Origin: Micrococcales bacterium
GTDB lineage: Bacteria; Actinomycetota; Actinomycetes; S36-B12; CAIYMF01
Length of the DNA stretch: 43,746 bases
Direction: 5' to 3'
Assembly (NCBI GenBank): GCA_024641605.1
Contig: JAHECT010000003.1
Coordinates: forward strand, 1-43,746
Numbering within the stretch: position 1 is the first letter of the stretch; every line of letters starts with the position of its first letter. The position numbers and the translations under genes are program-made. The notes beneath the pieces were generated by a model. It made no database searches. It saw only the letters and a list, made by a program, of their open reading frames with translations, and had not been told where the DNA came from. This document shows, piece after piece, positions 29,066 to 38,978 of this stretch.

Positions 29066-31837
29066 GTGACCGAGGCTCCGCCGGCGCCGCCCCCCGCGCA
29101 CTGGGAGGCCGACGTCGTCCTCCGCGACGGGCGACCGGTCCGGATCCGCCCCATCACCCCGGAGGACGCCGACGGGCTCGCGGACTTCCACCGCTCCCTG
29201 TCGGAGGAGACCGTCTACTTCAGGTTCTTCGCCCCGTACCCGGAGCTGAGCGACCGCGACCTGCACCGGTTCACCCACGTCGACCACGCCGACCGGGTCG
29301 CCCTCGTCGCCACCGTGAGCGGCGAGCTCGTGGCCGTGGCGCGCTACGACCGCATCGACGACCGCGACGCCGAGGTGGCGTTCACGGTCCGCGACGACCA
29401 CCAGGGCCGCGGCCTCGGGTCGGTCATGCTCGAGCACCTCGCGGCGGCGGCGCGCGAGCGAGGTGTCCGTCGCTTCGTCGCCGAGGTCCTCCCGAACAAC
29501 CGGCGCATGCTGCAGACCTTCCAGGAGGCGGGCTACCACCCGCGTCAGCACGTCGAGGACGGCGTGGTCGCGCTGTCGTTCGAGATCGAGCCGACGGAGT
29601 CGAGCGAGGCCGTCCGGCTGGCCCGCGAGCAGCGGGCCGAGGCCCGCAGCGTGGCCATGCTGGTCGCGCCCGCCTCGGTCGTCGTGGTGGGTGCGAGCCG
29701 CAATCCCCAGTCGCTCGGCCATCGCCTGCTGCGGCACGTGGTCGAGGGCGGCTTCACCGGCGCGGTCTACGCGGTCAACGCCGCCGCCGCCGGCGAGGGA
29801 GTGTCGGTCCTCGGGGTCGCGACGTACGCCCGCATCCGCGACATCCCCGAGAGCCCGCAGCTGGCGGTGGTGGCCGTCCCCGGCGAGCAGGTCCTGGGCG
29901 TCGTCGACGACGCGGCCGCCTCAGGGGTGGCGGGCATCGTGGTCGTCTCGAGCGGCTTCGCCGAGACCGGCGAGGAGGGCACGGCGCGCCAGCGGGAACT
30001 GGTTCGGCGCGCCCGGGGGAGCGGCATGCGCGTCGTCGGTCCCAACGCGCTCGGGATCATCAACACCGACCCTGACGTGCAGCTCAACGCGTCGATGGCG
30101 CCCCGGCTGCCCGGTCGCGCCCGCATCGGCTTCTTCTCCCAGAGCGGCTCCCTGGGTGGGGCGATCCTGGCCCGGGCCGTGCGCCGCGGGCTCGGCGTGT
30201 CCACCTTCGTCTCGGCGGGCAACCGGGCCGATCTGTCCGGCAACGACATGCTCCAGTTCTGGGAGGACGACGAGGACACCGACGTGGTGCTCCTGTACCT
30301 CGAGAGCCTGGGCAACCCCCGCAAGTTCACCCGTATCGCCCGCCGCCTGTCGCGCTCCAAGCCGGTCGTCGCGATGCGCACCGGCCGCTCGTCGCAGGCC
30401 GTCCCGCTCGGCCACACCATCCGCCGGACCACCCTGCCGGCGGGAGCCGTCGACGCGCTCTTCGCGCAGTCCGGCGTCCTGGAGGCGGACACGCTGACGG
30501 AGCTGTTCGACGTCGCGGGGCTCGTCGCGTTCCAGCCGCTGCCGGCGGGTCGCCGGGTCGCGGTCGTCGGCAACTCGGACGCGCTCTGCGTCCTGGCGGC
30601 CGACGCGTGCGCCGCCTCCGAGCTCGAGGTCGTCGGCCAGCCGGTCACGCTCCCGCCGGACTGCTCACCGCACGACCTGTCCGTGGCGCTGGCCGCCGTG
30701 CTGGAGGACCCGGCGGTCGACTCCGTGGTCGTGGCGCACGTCCCGGTGCTGGGTGTGGACGGGGCCCCGTGGGAGACCGTGGTTGCCGAGACGGTCGCCC
30801 GAGGCAGCAAGCCGGTCGTGGCGGTCCTCGTCGCCGCCGACGAGGAGAGCGGTCTCATCGACGCGGCGTCCTCGACCTCCTCGACCGCCGGGCCCGACGG
30901 TGGTCCCGGAGGCCCCGCGGTGGCGTTCTACGGCACCGTGGAGGACGCCGTGCGGTCGCTGCGGCGGGTGACCCGTCACGCCGAGTGGCGCGCCCGCCCG
31001 GTCGGCGAGGTCTCCGAACCGGCGGACGTCGTCCCGGACCAGGCCCGCGCGCTCATCGACCGGCTCGTCGGAGCCGCCCTCGACGACACGCTCACCGACC
31101 TGCCCGCGGTCAGCGGCGCGGCGGCGACCTCCCCCGACGTCGAGCTCGTCGCCGAAGGCCCCGACGACGAGCTGAGCCGGCTGCTCGCGTGCTACGGCAT
31201 CCGCGTCTGGCCCATCGTGCGGGTCGCCAGCGAGATGGAGGCGGTCGCGGCCGCGGATGCGGCCGGCTACCCGGTGGTGCTCAAGACTCTGGACCCGCGG
31301 TTCGCGAGGCGCACGGACCTGGGCGGGCTGCGGCTCAACCTGGAGAACGAGCGCGCGGTGCGCACCGCGTTCCTGTCGATGTCCGCCTCGCTCGACCCGG
31401 AGGCCGCCGCGAGCCTGGTCGTGCAGCGGATGGCCGCCCCGGGCGTCGCGTGCGTCGTCGCCTCCACCGAGGATCCCTTGTTCGGCCCCGTGGTCAGCTT
31501 CGGACTGGCCGGGGTCGTGCCCGAGCTGCTGGGCGACCGTGGCTACCGCATCCCGCCGCTGACCGACATCGAGGCCCACGAGCTCGTGGACGCCCCCGCC
31601 GCCGCACCGCTGCTCCACGGGTTCGGCGGGACGCCCCCGGTCGACCGGGCGGCGCTCGCGGACCTGCTCGTCCGGGTGGGGCTGCTGGCCGACGACGTGC
31701 CCGAGCTGGCCGAGCTGCGGCTCGAGCCCGTCGTGGTCTCCTCGGCCGGGCTGGCCGTCGTGGGGGCGTGGGGGGTGCTGCGGCGACCGAGATTCCGTGC
31801 CGACAGCGAGGCGCGGCGGCTCGGCGACGGCGGCTGA
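29066..31837 (+). CDS. Fused GNAT acetyltransferase / ADP-forming acyl-CoA synthetase-like protein (Pat-type protein acyltransferase)
   Basis: 923 aa; N-terminal GNAT (DDHQGRGLGSVMLEHLAAAARERGVRRFVAEVLPNNRRM), CoA-binding (SVVVVGASRNPQSLGHRLLRHVVEGGFTG), C-terminal ATP-grasp (GYPVVLKTLDPRFARRTDLGGLRLNLENE). Confidence 0.92.
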   Translation: MTEAPPAPPPAHWEADVVLRDGRPVRIRPITPEDADGLADFHRSLSEETVYFRFFAPYPELSDRDLHRFTHVDHADRVALVATVSGELVAVARYDRIDDRDAEVAFTVRDDHQGRGLGSVMLEHLAAAARERGVRRFVAEVLPNNRRMLQTFQEAGYHPRQHVEDGVVALSFEIEPTESSEAVRLAREQRAEARSVAMLVAPASVVVVGASRNPQSLGHRLLRHVVEGGFTGAVYAVNAAAAGEGVSVLGVATYARIRDIPESPQLAVVAVPGEQVLGVVDDAAASGVAGIVVVSSGFAETGEEGTARQRELVRRARGSGMRVVGPNALGIINTDPDVQLNASMAPRLPGRARIGFFSQSGSLGGAILARAVRRGLGVSTFVSAGNRADLSGNDMLQFWEDDEDTDVVLLYLESLGNPRKFTRIARRLSRSKPVVAMRTGRSSQAVPLGHTIRRTTLPAGAVDALFAQSGVLEADTLTELFDVAGLVAFQPLPAGRRVAVVGNSDALCVLAADACAASELEVVGQPVTLPPDCSPHDLSVALAAVLEDPAVDSVVVAHVPVLGVDGAPWETVVAETVARGSKPVVAVLVAADEESGLIDAASSTSSTAGPDGGPGGPAVAFYGTVEDAVRSLRRVTRHAEWRARPVGEVSEPADVVPDQARALIDRLVGAALDDTLTDLPAVSGAAATSPDVELVAEGPDDELSRLLACYGIRVWPIVRVASEMEAVAAADAAGYPVVLKTLDPRFARRTDLGGLRLNLENERAVRTAFLSMSASLDPEAAASLVVQRMAAPGVACVVASTEDPLFGPVVSFGLAGVVPELLGDRGYRIPPLTDIEAHELVDAPAAAPLLHGFGGTPPVDRAALADLLVRVGLLADDVPELAELRLEPVVVSSAGLAVVGAWGVLRRPRFRADSEARRLGDGG

Positions 31838-31884
31838 GTCGAACCCGTTCGACTCCTGTCGGCGGTCCGTGCTCTCATGCCCGG

Positions 31885-33165
31885 GTGAGCACGACGACCC
31901 CTGACGAGGCATCCCTGCGGGTGGTCCTGACCCCGCAGGTGCGCCGCGTCCTGCTCGGGATCGGCGCCTCGAGCATCGGTGGCGGGCTCGTCATGTCCCT
32001 CCTCATCGTCTACCTCTACCAGGTGCGCGACGTCCCCCTGCGCGTCGCCGGACTGGTGCTCACCTTCCAGGCCCTGCTCGGGCTGGTCGCCGCCCCGCTC
32101 GTCGGGTGGCTGGTCGACCGCATCGGCCCCAAGCCCGTCCTCCTCGTCGCGTGCGTCGTCGAGGCGGTCGGGACCGTGTCCCTCGGCTTCGTGCAGACCA
32201 CGGGCCAGGCCTTCGCGGCGGCGGGCATCGTCGCGGTGGGTGCGGCCGGCCTGTGGGCGCCGCAGGCCTCGATCCTGTCCCGGCTCAGCCCACCCGAGCA
32301 CCGTCAGCGCGTGTTCGGCCTCCAGTTCATGCTGCTCAACCTCGGGTTGGGGGTCGGCGGGCTGCTCGGGGCCGTTGTCATCGACGTCGACCGGCCCATG
32401 ACCTTCACCGTGCTCTACGCCGCGAACGCCGTCACCTTCCTCGCCTATTTCGTCGCCGTCGCGGGGGTGCGCGGGGTCAGCGGGCCCGAGCCCCGCGACC
32501 CCGAGGACGAGGGCGGCCGCGGCGGCTATCTCGAGGTCGTCACCGACCGACGGATGCTGCGCTACGTCGGCGGCGGTCTGCTCCTTCTCACCTGCGGGTA
32601 CGGGTCGATGGAGGCGGGCGTCCCGGTGTTCATCACCGAGGTGGCCGAGCTCCCCGTCAACATGATCGGGGTGGTGTTCTTCTTCAACACCCTGGTGATC
32701 GTCGTGGCCCAGGTGTGGGTGCTCCGGCGCATGGAGGGGAGGTCGCGCTCGAAGGCGCTGGCCCTCACCGCCGTCGCGTGGGCCACGTGCTGGCTGCTGC
32801 TGGCGGCCTCGTCGGGCTTCGGCCAGGTGGTCGCCGCGGTGATCATCATCGTGGGCATCGCGGTGTTCGCCCTGGGGGAGACCGTGTGGTCGCCGTCGGC
32901 CCCGGCTCTCATCAACGACCTCGCGCCCGGCCACCTGCGCGGCCGGTACAACGCCGTGGGCGGTCTGGTCTGGAGCGTCTCCTCGGCGATCGGGCCCGCC
33001 TTCGCCGGCCTCGTGCTCGGCGCCGGCCTCGGCGTGGTCTGGGCGGTCGCGCTCGCCGCGGGGTGCCTGCTCGCAGGCCTCGTCCTGCTGAGCATGCGGC
33101 GTCTGCTGACGCCCGAGCAGGACGGGAGGCGGACGCCCGCGGGGGCAGTCCAGGTGGGAGGATGA
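31885..33165 (+). CDS. MFS transporter
   Basis: 426 aa from GTG (VSTTTPDEASLRVV...), about 12 hydrophobic segments, RLSPPEHRQRVFGLQFMLLNLGLGVGG. The listed ORF begins upstream inside the preceding gene. Confidence 0.88.
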   Translation: MSTTTPDEASLRVVLTPQVRRVLLGIGASSIGGGLVMSLLIVYLYQVRDVPLRVAGLVLTFQALLGLVAAPLVGWLVDRIGPKPVLLVACVVEAVGTVSLGFVQTTGQAFAAAGIVAVGAAGLWAPQASILSRLSPPEHRQRVFGLQFMLLNLGLGVGGLLGAVVIDVDRPMTFTVLYAANAVTFLAYFVAVAGVRGVSGPEPRDPEDEGGRGGYLEVVTDRRMLRYVGGGLLLLTCGYGSMEAGVPVFITEVAELPVNMIGVVFFFNTLVIVVAQVWVLRRMEGRSRSKALALTAVAWATCWLLLAASSGFGQVVAAVIIIVGIAVFALGETVWSPSAPALINDLAPGHLRGRYNAVGGLVWSVSSAIGPAFAGLVLGAGLGVVWAVALAAGCLLAGLVLLSMRRLLTPEQDGRRTPAGAVQVGG

Positions 33166-33758
33166 CCGCCATGACCGGCGACGCCACCCTCACCCCGCGC
33201 CTGCGAGCCGACATCGAGCGCAGCGGCTACTACCCCGAGCTGGTCAGCGACACGCTGGAGACTGCCCTCGCGGACGAGTCCGTCGTGGCCTACGTCGTGC
33301 ACCACGAGGCCACGTTCGACCACGACGAGCTGCGTCGCCACGTCACCGTGCTGGCGCTCACGCCCACGCGCCTCATCGTGGGCCACACCGACGAGCACCC
33401 GGCCGACGACACCTCCCCGACCACCTACGCGACAGCATCGACCGAGGCGGTGCGCCTCGAGCGGATCGACTCCGTCGTGGTCACCCGGGTGGCGGCCGAC
33501 GCTGCCGCCCACCGGCGCGGGGCGCCGATGCGCGAGGTCGTGCTCACGATCGGGTGGGGCGCCGTGAGCAGGATCGACCTCGAGCCGGCCTCGTGCGGCG
33601 ATCCCGCGTGCGAGGCGGACCACGGCTACACCGGGACCGCGTCCAACGACGACCTGTCGCTGCGCGTGTCGGAGGCCGCCGACGGCGCGCCGGTCGTGGC
33701 CCAGACCCTGGCCTTCGCCGCCGCGCTGTCCTCGGCCACCGCGACCCGCGCGCGATGA
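33162..33758 (+). CDS. DUF5998-like conserved actinobacterial protein
   Basis: LRADIERSGYYPELVSDTLETALADESVVAYVVHHEATFDHDELRRHVTVLALTPTRLIVGHTDEH; ATGA overlap with the MFS stop. Confidence 0.75.
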   Translation: MTAMTGDATLTPRLRADIERSGYYPELVSDTLETALADESVVAYVVHHEATFDHDELRRHVTVLALTPTRLIVGHTDEHPADDTSPTTYATASTEAVRLERIDSVVVTRVAADAAAHRRGAPMREVVLTIGWGAVSRIDLEPASCGDPACEADHGYTGTASNDDLSLRVSEAADGAPVVAQTLAFAAALSSATATRAR

Positions 33759-33873
33759 GCGGGGTGTCGGCCTCCCGCGGGGTCCGGCAGCAGGTCATAC
33801 TGGCTGCCTTCCCCGAGAGCCCGACCCCCGTGCCGCCCTGCGCGGCCCGTCATCGCCGTCTCGAGGAGTGCCC

Positions 33874-34548
33874 GTGGCCGAGCTGACCTTCTTCTACGGG
33901 ACGATGGACTGCGGCAAGTCGACGCTCGCGCTGCAGACCGACCACAACCACTCGGCCCGTGGCCGGACCGGCCTGGTCTTCACCAAGCTCGACCGCGCGG
34001 GGGAGGACACCCTGTCGTCGCGGCTCGGACTCAAGGTGCCGGCGATCGAGGTCGGGCCCGAGACCGAGTTCTGGTCCGTGGTGGTCGACCACCTCGCCCA
34101 GGGAGGCCGGGCGGACTACCTCATCTGCGACGAGGCCCAGTTCTACTCGGCCGACCAGGTGGACCAGCTGGCCCGGATCGTCGACGAGCTCGGGATCGAC
34201 GTGTTCGCCTTCGGCATCCTCACCGACTTCCGGAGAGCGCTGTTCCCGGGGTCCCAGCGCCTGGTCGAGCTCTCCGACCGCGTCCAGGTCCTCCAGGTCG
34301 AGGCGCTCTGCTGGTGCGGGCGCCGCGCCACGCACAACGCGCGCAGCATCAACGGCGTCATGGTGGTGGAGGGCGAGCAGGTCGTTGTCGGAGACACCTT
34401 CAGCGCGGATGCCGTCGCCTACGAGGTCCTGTGCCGTCACCACCACCGTCGCCGGATGACCGCGGTGTCGGCCAAGCAGGCGCACATGTCGGTGCAGCCG
34501 CTGCCGTTCGCCGAGCTCGAGCAGCGCCTCGTGCGCCGCACGGGCTGA
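33874..34548 (+). CDS. tdk: Thymidine kinase
   Basis: LTFFYGTMDCGKSTLALQTDHNHSARGRTGLVFTKLDRAG, YLICDEAQFYSADQVDQLARIVDELGIDVFAFGILTDFR. GTG at 33874 preferred over 33868 because of GAGGAG spacing. Confidence 0.93.
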   Translation: MAELTFFYGTMDCGKSTLALQTDHNHSARGRTGLVFTKLDRAGEDTLSSRLGLKVPAIEVGPETEFWSVVVDHLAQGGRADYLICDEAQFYSADQVDQLARIVDELGIDVFAFGILTDFRRALFPGSQRLVELSDRVQVLQVEALCWCGRRATHNARSINGVMVVEGEQVVVGDTFSADAVAYEVLCRHHHRRRMTAVSAKQAHMSVQPLPFAELEQRLVRRTG

Positions 34549-34549
34549 G

Positions 34550-35545
34550 TCAGCTCTCGGGCCCGCGCCCGAAGAGGATCTCGTCCCAGCTGGGCACGGT
34601 CGCGCGCGGCTTGCTGCCCTTGGCGACGTCGCCGTCCTTGGCCTTGCGGCGCCCGCGGCGCCCCGGCTTCTCGGGGCGGGCCAGGCCGGGGAGGGTGTCG
34701 TAGAGGTCCTCGAGAGGGGCGTCGTCGTTCGGCTCCGCGGGCGGCCGGTCGGCGAGGTCGACCACCTGCGCCCCTGAGTCGCGCTCGACGATCGCCGTGA
34801 GCGCCGCATCCGGGTCGACGGCGTCGTCGTCCCAGGTGATCTCGCCGGGCTCGTCGTGCCAGGCGTTCTCGTCGTCGGTCTCCGCCTCTGGCGCGGGCAG
34901 GCCCACGAGGCGCGGGCGACGCTCGCCCTGCACGGGCACGGTGTCCTGCGAGCCGGACTCCTCGTCCGGCTCCGGCCGGTCGCCGAGCAGCCAGGCAGCC
35001 GCTGGGTCGTCGGCCACGAGCGTCCGTCCGGTGGGGTCGTAGATCCACAGGGCGGCGGTGGCGCCCGTGGCCACGTCGTCGACCGGGTCCCAGCTCACGA
35101 GCAGAGACCAACGGCCGTCCTCGCGCCGCCAGGCGTCCCACTCCACGAGCTCGACGTCGGCGCCTCCGGCGGCCAGCTCGGTGGTGACCGCGTGGTCGAG
35201 GGTGCGGACGTGTCCACCCCCGCGCAGCTCGGTGGCCCGCGCCTGGTCCGCCAGGTGGGCACGCTCGGCCAGGACCGGGCCGGCGAAGCGCAGGACCCGG
35301 TCGATCGAGAGCCCGGAGCTCGCCGAGATGTCCTCGGGCGACTGGCCGTGGCGCACCCGCTGCTGGATGTCCTTGGGGCTGGTCCCGTCGAGCGCGATCT
35401 CGAGCTGCCCGAGCCGGGAGCGATCACGGCGGACGGCGGCGTCGAGGCGCTCGTCGCACGGTACGGAGTAGCGCGTCCCGTCCGTGGAGCTGAGCACCAG
35501 CGACGACCCGTCCTCGGACAGGCCGACGAAGGACAGCTCGCGCAT
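34550..35545 (-). CDS. sepH: Septation protein SepH
   Basis: MRELSFVGLSEDGSSLVLSSTDGTRYSVPCDERLDAAVRRDRSRLGQLEIALDGTSPKDIQQRVRHGQSPEDISASSGLSIDRVLRFAGPVLAER. Confidence 0.9.
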   Translation of the reverse strand: MRELSFVGLSEDGSSLVLSSTDGTRYSVPCDERLDAAVRRDRSRLGQLEIALDGTSPKDIQQRVRHGQSPEDISASSGLSIDRVLRFAGPVLAERAHLADQARATELRGGGHVRTLDHAVTTELAAGGADVELVEWDAWRREDGRWSLLVSWDPVDDVATGATAALWIYDPTGRTLVADDPAAAWLLGDRPEPDEESGSQDTVPVQGERRPRLVGLPAPEAETDDENAWHDEPGEITWDDDAVDPDAALTAIVERDSGAQVVDLADRPPAEPNDDAPLEDLYDTLPGLARPEKPGRRGRRKAKDGDVAKGSKPRATVPSWDEILFGRGPES

Positions 35546-35626
35546 GGGACCTCCTCGAGTGGGTGTGCCCCGACAGTCTCACCCCCCGAGGGGTGTCCGG
35601 TCGAGGACCGCCACGCGAGAACCCGG

Positions 35627-36901
35627 TCACCCGGCGGGCGCCCCCGCGGGTGCGGAGGGGTCCGGACCCAGGGTCTCGGGGGTCGGGTGGGCCGCGGACC
35701 AGGCCCGGTCGAGGTGGCCGGTCGAGGCCGCGACCGTGAGGAAGGTGAGCCCGGCCGAGACGACGCAGATCCAGTACGCCGCGCTCGCGCCCGCGGTGTC
35801 GATCACCAGGCCGGAGAGGGCCGCAGCCACGGCGATCCCGACCCCGAGGCCGGTGTTGGACCAGATGAGCGCCTCGGTCATGCGGGCGTTGGGGACGAGC
35901 CGCTCGATGAGGGAGAAACCGCTGATGAGGACGGGGGAGACCGCGAGACCCGCGAGGAGACACTGGAGCGCGAGGACCCACGGGCTGGAGATGAACGGGA
36001 AGGGCACCGTGGCCAGCGCCAGGGCCAGCGAGGCCCACAGGAGCTGGCGGTGGAGCCCGAGGCGCAGGTGCAGGGCGCCGAGGACGATGCCGGAGATGCC
36101 CGAGGCCAGGGCGTAGAGCCCCAGGAGGCCGCCGGTCCACCCGCGTACGCCGTACTCGTCGGCGAAGGCGACCGTGACCACCTCGAACGAGCCGAACAGC
36201 GCACCGAGGAAGACGAAGGCGACGCTGACGGCCGCGACCCCGGGGAAGCGCAGGGCGGTGCCCTGCCCATGATGGCCCTCCGCGGCCGGGGGCGGCTCGG
36301 TCGTGCGCGACCGGAGGAAGAGCGCGGTGCCGACGGAGAGCAGGAACGCCACGGCGACGAGGGCGCCGTAGTCGACCAGGCCCACGGCGAGGACGGTCGC
36401 CAAGGGCGGTCCCGCGACGTAGATCGCCTCGTCGAGGACCGACTCCAGGGCGAACGCGGTGCGCAGCGACTGCGGCTCGCCGGCCAGCAGGTAGGCCCAC
36501 CGCGCGCGGACCATCGCCCCGATGCTGGGGAACGAGCCGCCGGAGACGATCACCGCGGCGAACAGCGACCAGGTCGGTCCGTCATCGAGCACGAGCAGGA
36601 TGAAGGCGATGAGGCCGACGACGTGCACGGCGGTCATGAGAGGGAGGACCCGGCTCTGGCCGTAGCGGTCCACCGCGCGTCCGAGGACCGGACCGATCGC
36701 GGCGTTGGCGAGCGCGCCGGACGCCGACAGCGCACCCGCGAGCGCGTAGCTGCCGGTCTGCGCCGACACGAGCAGGACCTCGCCCAGCCCGAGCATCGAC
36801 ATGGGGAGGCGGGCGAGGAACGCGGTGCTCGTCATCCAGAGCGCGCCGGGTCGGCGCAGGATGTCGGCGTACGCGGTCAGCACCTGCGGAACGCTACTCA
36901 C
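35627..36901 (-). CDS. MFS transporter
   Basis: 424 aa, about 12 TM; VLGRAVDRYGQSRVLPLMTAVHV, SFSLIERLVPNARMTEALIWSNTGLGVG. Confidence 0.9.
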   Translation of the reverse strand: MSSVPQVLTAYADILRRPGALWMTSTAFLARLPMSMLGLGEVLLVSAQTGSYALAGALSASGALANAAIGPVLGRAVDRYGQSRVLPLMTAVHVVGLIAFILLVLDDGPTWSLFAAVIVSGGSFPSIGAMVRARWAYLLAGEPQSLRTAFALESVLDEAIYVAGPPLATVLAVGLVDYGALVAVAFLLSVGTALFLRSRTTEPPPAAEGHHGQGTALRFPGVAAVSVAFVFLGALFGSFEVVTVAFADEYGVRGWTGGLLGLYALASGISGIVLGALHLRLGLHRQLLWASLALALATVPFPFISSPWVLALQCLLAGLAVSPVLISGFSLIERLVPNARMTEALIWSNTGLGVGIAVAAALSGLVIDTAGASAAYWICVVSAGLTFLTVAASTGHLDRAWSAAHPTPETLGPDPSAPAGAPAG

Positions 36902-36995
36902 GCGCCGAGGTGCCGCCTAATCCGTTCGGTCCCGCACGACCTGTTCGTCCGGTCGCGGACGTGCGCGTCGGGCGGCGCCTTGCCAGGATCGGGGC

Positions 36996-38078
36996 ATGAG
37001 CGTCTCGGGACCCCGCGGCTCCGTCGACGCGCTCCTGCTCGTCTCCTTCGGAGGCCCGGAAGGCCCCGACGACGTCGTGCCCTTCCTGGAGAACGTCACG
37101 CGGGGCCGCCGGATCCCGCGGGAACGACTGGTCGAGGTCGGCGCCCACTACGCCGCGTTCGGCGGCGTCTCGCCCCTCAACGCGCAGAACCGCGCGCTGC
37201 TCGCCGCGCTCGAGCAGGACCTGGCGGAGGCGGGACTCGACCTCCCGGTCTACTGGGGCAACCGCAACTGGGACCCCTACCTCGTCGATGCGGTGCGCCG
37301 GATGACCGAGGACGGGGTCCGCAGCGCCCTCGCGTTCGTCACGAGCGCCTACTCGTCCTACTCCGGCTGCCGGCAGTACCGCGAGAACCTGTACGACGCC
37401 CTGCTCACCGCGTCAGACGGAGCGGAGCCGGGGCCGCGGATCGAGAAGCTGCGGCACTACTTCGACCATCCCGGCTTCGTCGCACCCATGGTCGACGCGG
37501 TGCTCGAGGCGATGGCGCGACTCGGGGTGGCGGCGCCCCGACTGGTGTTCACCACTCACTCCATCCCCCTGGACGCCGCACGTGCGAGCGGGCCGGACGG
37601 CGACGCCTACGTCACCCAGCACCGGGCGGCTGCGGGGCTCGTCGCCTCCCAGGTGTCCCGGCGCACCCCGGTCGCGCCGGAGTGGGACCTCGTCTTCCAG
37701 TCCCGCTCAGGACCACCGCAGGCGCCGTGGCTGGAGCCTGATGTGTCCGACCACCTCACCCGGCTCGCGGAGCAGGGGTGCCCGGGAGTCGTCCTGGTCC
37801 CCATCGGCTTCGTCAGCGACCACATGGAGGTCGTGTGGGACCTCGACACGGTGGCGCTCGACCACGCGCGCGTCCTAGGGCTGCCGCTGGCCCGGGCCGC
37901 GACGGTCGGGACCGACCCCCGGTTCGTCGCGATGGTGCGCGAACTGGTGCTCGAACGCGTCGGGCTCGCACCGGCGCGCAGCCTGTCCCCGCTGGGCCCG
38001 TGGCCCGACCGCTGCGCGGCCGGGTGCTGCCCCAACCCCCGCGGCCCCCGGCCCGCCGTCGGCGGCATCGACGAGTAG
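36996..38078 (+). CDS. hemH: Ferrochelatase (coproporphyrin/protoporphyrin)
   Basis: [72 protein letters not shown]-terminal [10 protein letters not shown]. Confidence 0.94.
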   Translation: MSVSGPRGSVDALLLVSFGGPEGPDDVVPFLENVTRGRRIPRERLVEVGAHYAAFGGVSPLNAQNRALLAALEQDLAEAGLDLPVYWGNRNWDPYLVDAVRRMTEDGVRSALAFVTSAYSSYSGCRQYRENLYDALLTASDGAEPGPRIEKLRHYFDHPGFVAPMVDAVLEAMARLGVAAPRLVFTTHSIPLDAARASGPDGDAYVTQHRAAAGLVASQVSRRTPVAPEWDLVFQSRSGPPQAPWLEPDVSDHLTRLAEQGCPGVVLVPIGFVSDHMEVVWDLDTVALDHARVLGLPLARAATVGTDPRFVAMVRELVLERVGLAPARSLSPLGPWPDRCAAGCCPNPRGPRPAVGGIDE

Positions 38079-38115
38079 CCCGGCACCGGACTCCGCGGTC
38101 AGGCAGGATCGGAGG

Positions 38116-38943
38116 GTGAGCGCGCTCCAGTACGACCCGATCCTCCTGGACGACCTGCACGACGTGGCGGTCCGCGCGGCGCGCGAGGTGGCTGCCGAGG
38201 CGCTCCGCGACCGGCGCGAGGGCGTCCGGGTGGCCGCGACCAAGTCCAGCGCCACCGACGTCGTCACCGAGATGGACCGTCGGAGCGAGGCGCTGCTCGT
38301 CGACCGCGTCCTGTCCTCGCGGCCCGACGACGGCATCGTGGGGGAGGAGGGTGCCGACCACGTGGGCAGCTCCGGCGTCCGGTGGGTGATCGACCCGATC
38401 GACGGCACCGTCAACTTCCTGTACGGGCTCCCCGCCTGGGCCGTCTCGGTCGCGGCGGAGATCGACGGCGTCGTCGTCGTCGGGGTGGTCGCCGCCCCGG
38501 TCCTCGGTGAGACCTTCGTGGCCGTGCGCGGACGCGGGGCGCGTCTGCACGACGACCGCGGCGTGCACGACCTCGCCGTCAACGACCCTGTGGCGTTGGA
38601 GTCGGCGCTCGTCGCGACCGGGTTCGGGTACACGCCCGAGCGGCGGGCCGGTCAGGCCCGGGTCGTGCGTGAGGTCCTTCCCCGGGTCCGCGACATCCGA
38701 CGCCTGGGGGCCTGCAGCATCGACCTCTGCTACCTCGCGGCCGGCCGCGTCGACGCCTACTTCGAGCGCGGACCCCGTGCCTGGGACCTGGCCGCGGGCG
38801 GCCTCGTGGCACGCGAGGCAGGGGCCCGGGTCGAGGGTCTGCGCGGACGCCCCGCCGGCGAGGAGATGATCCTGGGGGCGGGACGCGGGCTGTTCGCGCC
38901 CTTGCACGACCTCCTGGCCGGGCTCGACGCGGACACCGACTGA
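38116..38943 (+). CDS. Inositol monophosphatase family protein
   Basis: VTEMDRRSEALL, WVIDPIDGTVNFLYGLPAWAVSVA, RAWDLAAGGLVAREAGARV. Confidence 0.92.
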   Translation: MSALQYDPILLDDLHDVAVRAAREVAAEALRDRREGVRVAATKSSATDVVTEMDRRSEALLVDRVLSSRPDDGIVGEEGADHVGSSGVRWVIDPIDGTVNFLYGLPAWAVSVAAEIDGVVVVGVVAAPVLGETFVAVRGRGARLHDDRGVHDLAVNDPVALESALVATGFGYTPERRAGQARVVREVLPRVRDIRRLGACSIDLCYLAAGRVDAYFERGPRAWDLAAGGLVAREAGARVEGLRGRPAGEEMILGAGRGLFAPLHDLLAGLDADTD

Positions 38944-38953
38944 TCCCCGGGGG

Positions 38954-38971
38954 CGCCCGAGCCCTCGGGCG
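38954..38971. terminator. Bidirectional hairpin between convergent genes
   Basis: CGCCCGAG-CC-CTCGGGCG with CCCC...GGGG flanks, between convergent stops at 38943 and 38979. Confidence 0.55.
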
Positions 38972-38978
38972 GTGGGGC

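Noticed and set aside
31836-31860. tRNA T-arm-like string GAACCCGTTCGACTCC
   Set aside because: No cloverleaf, acceptor stem or anticodon arm around it; better explained as a DNA dyad.
33755-33886. 43-aa ORF (MSGVSASRGVRQQVILAAFPESPTPVPP...) with ATGA overlap to the DUF5998-like gene
   Set aside because: No recognisable family and it overlaps the tdk start; possible remnant or chance ORF, not supportable.
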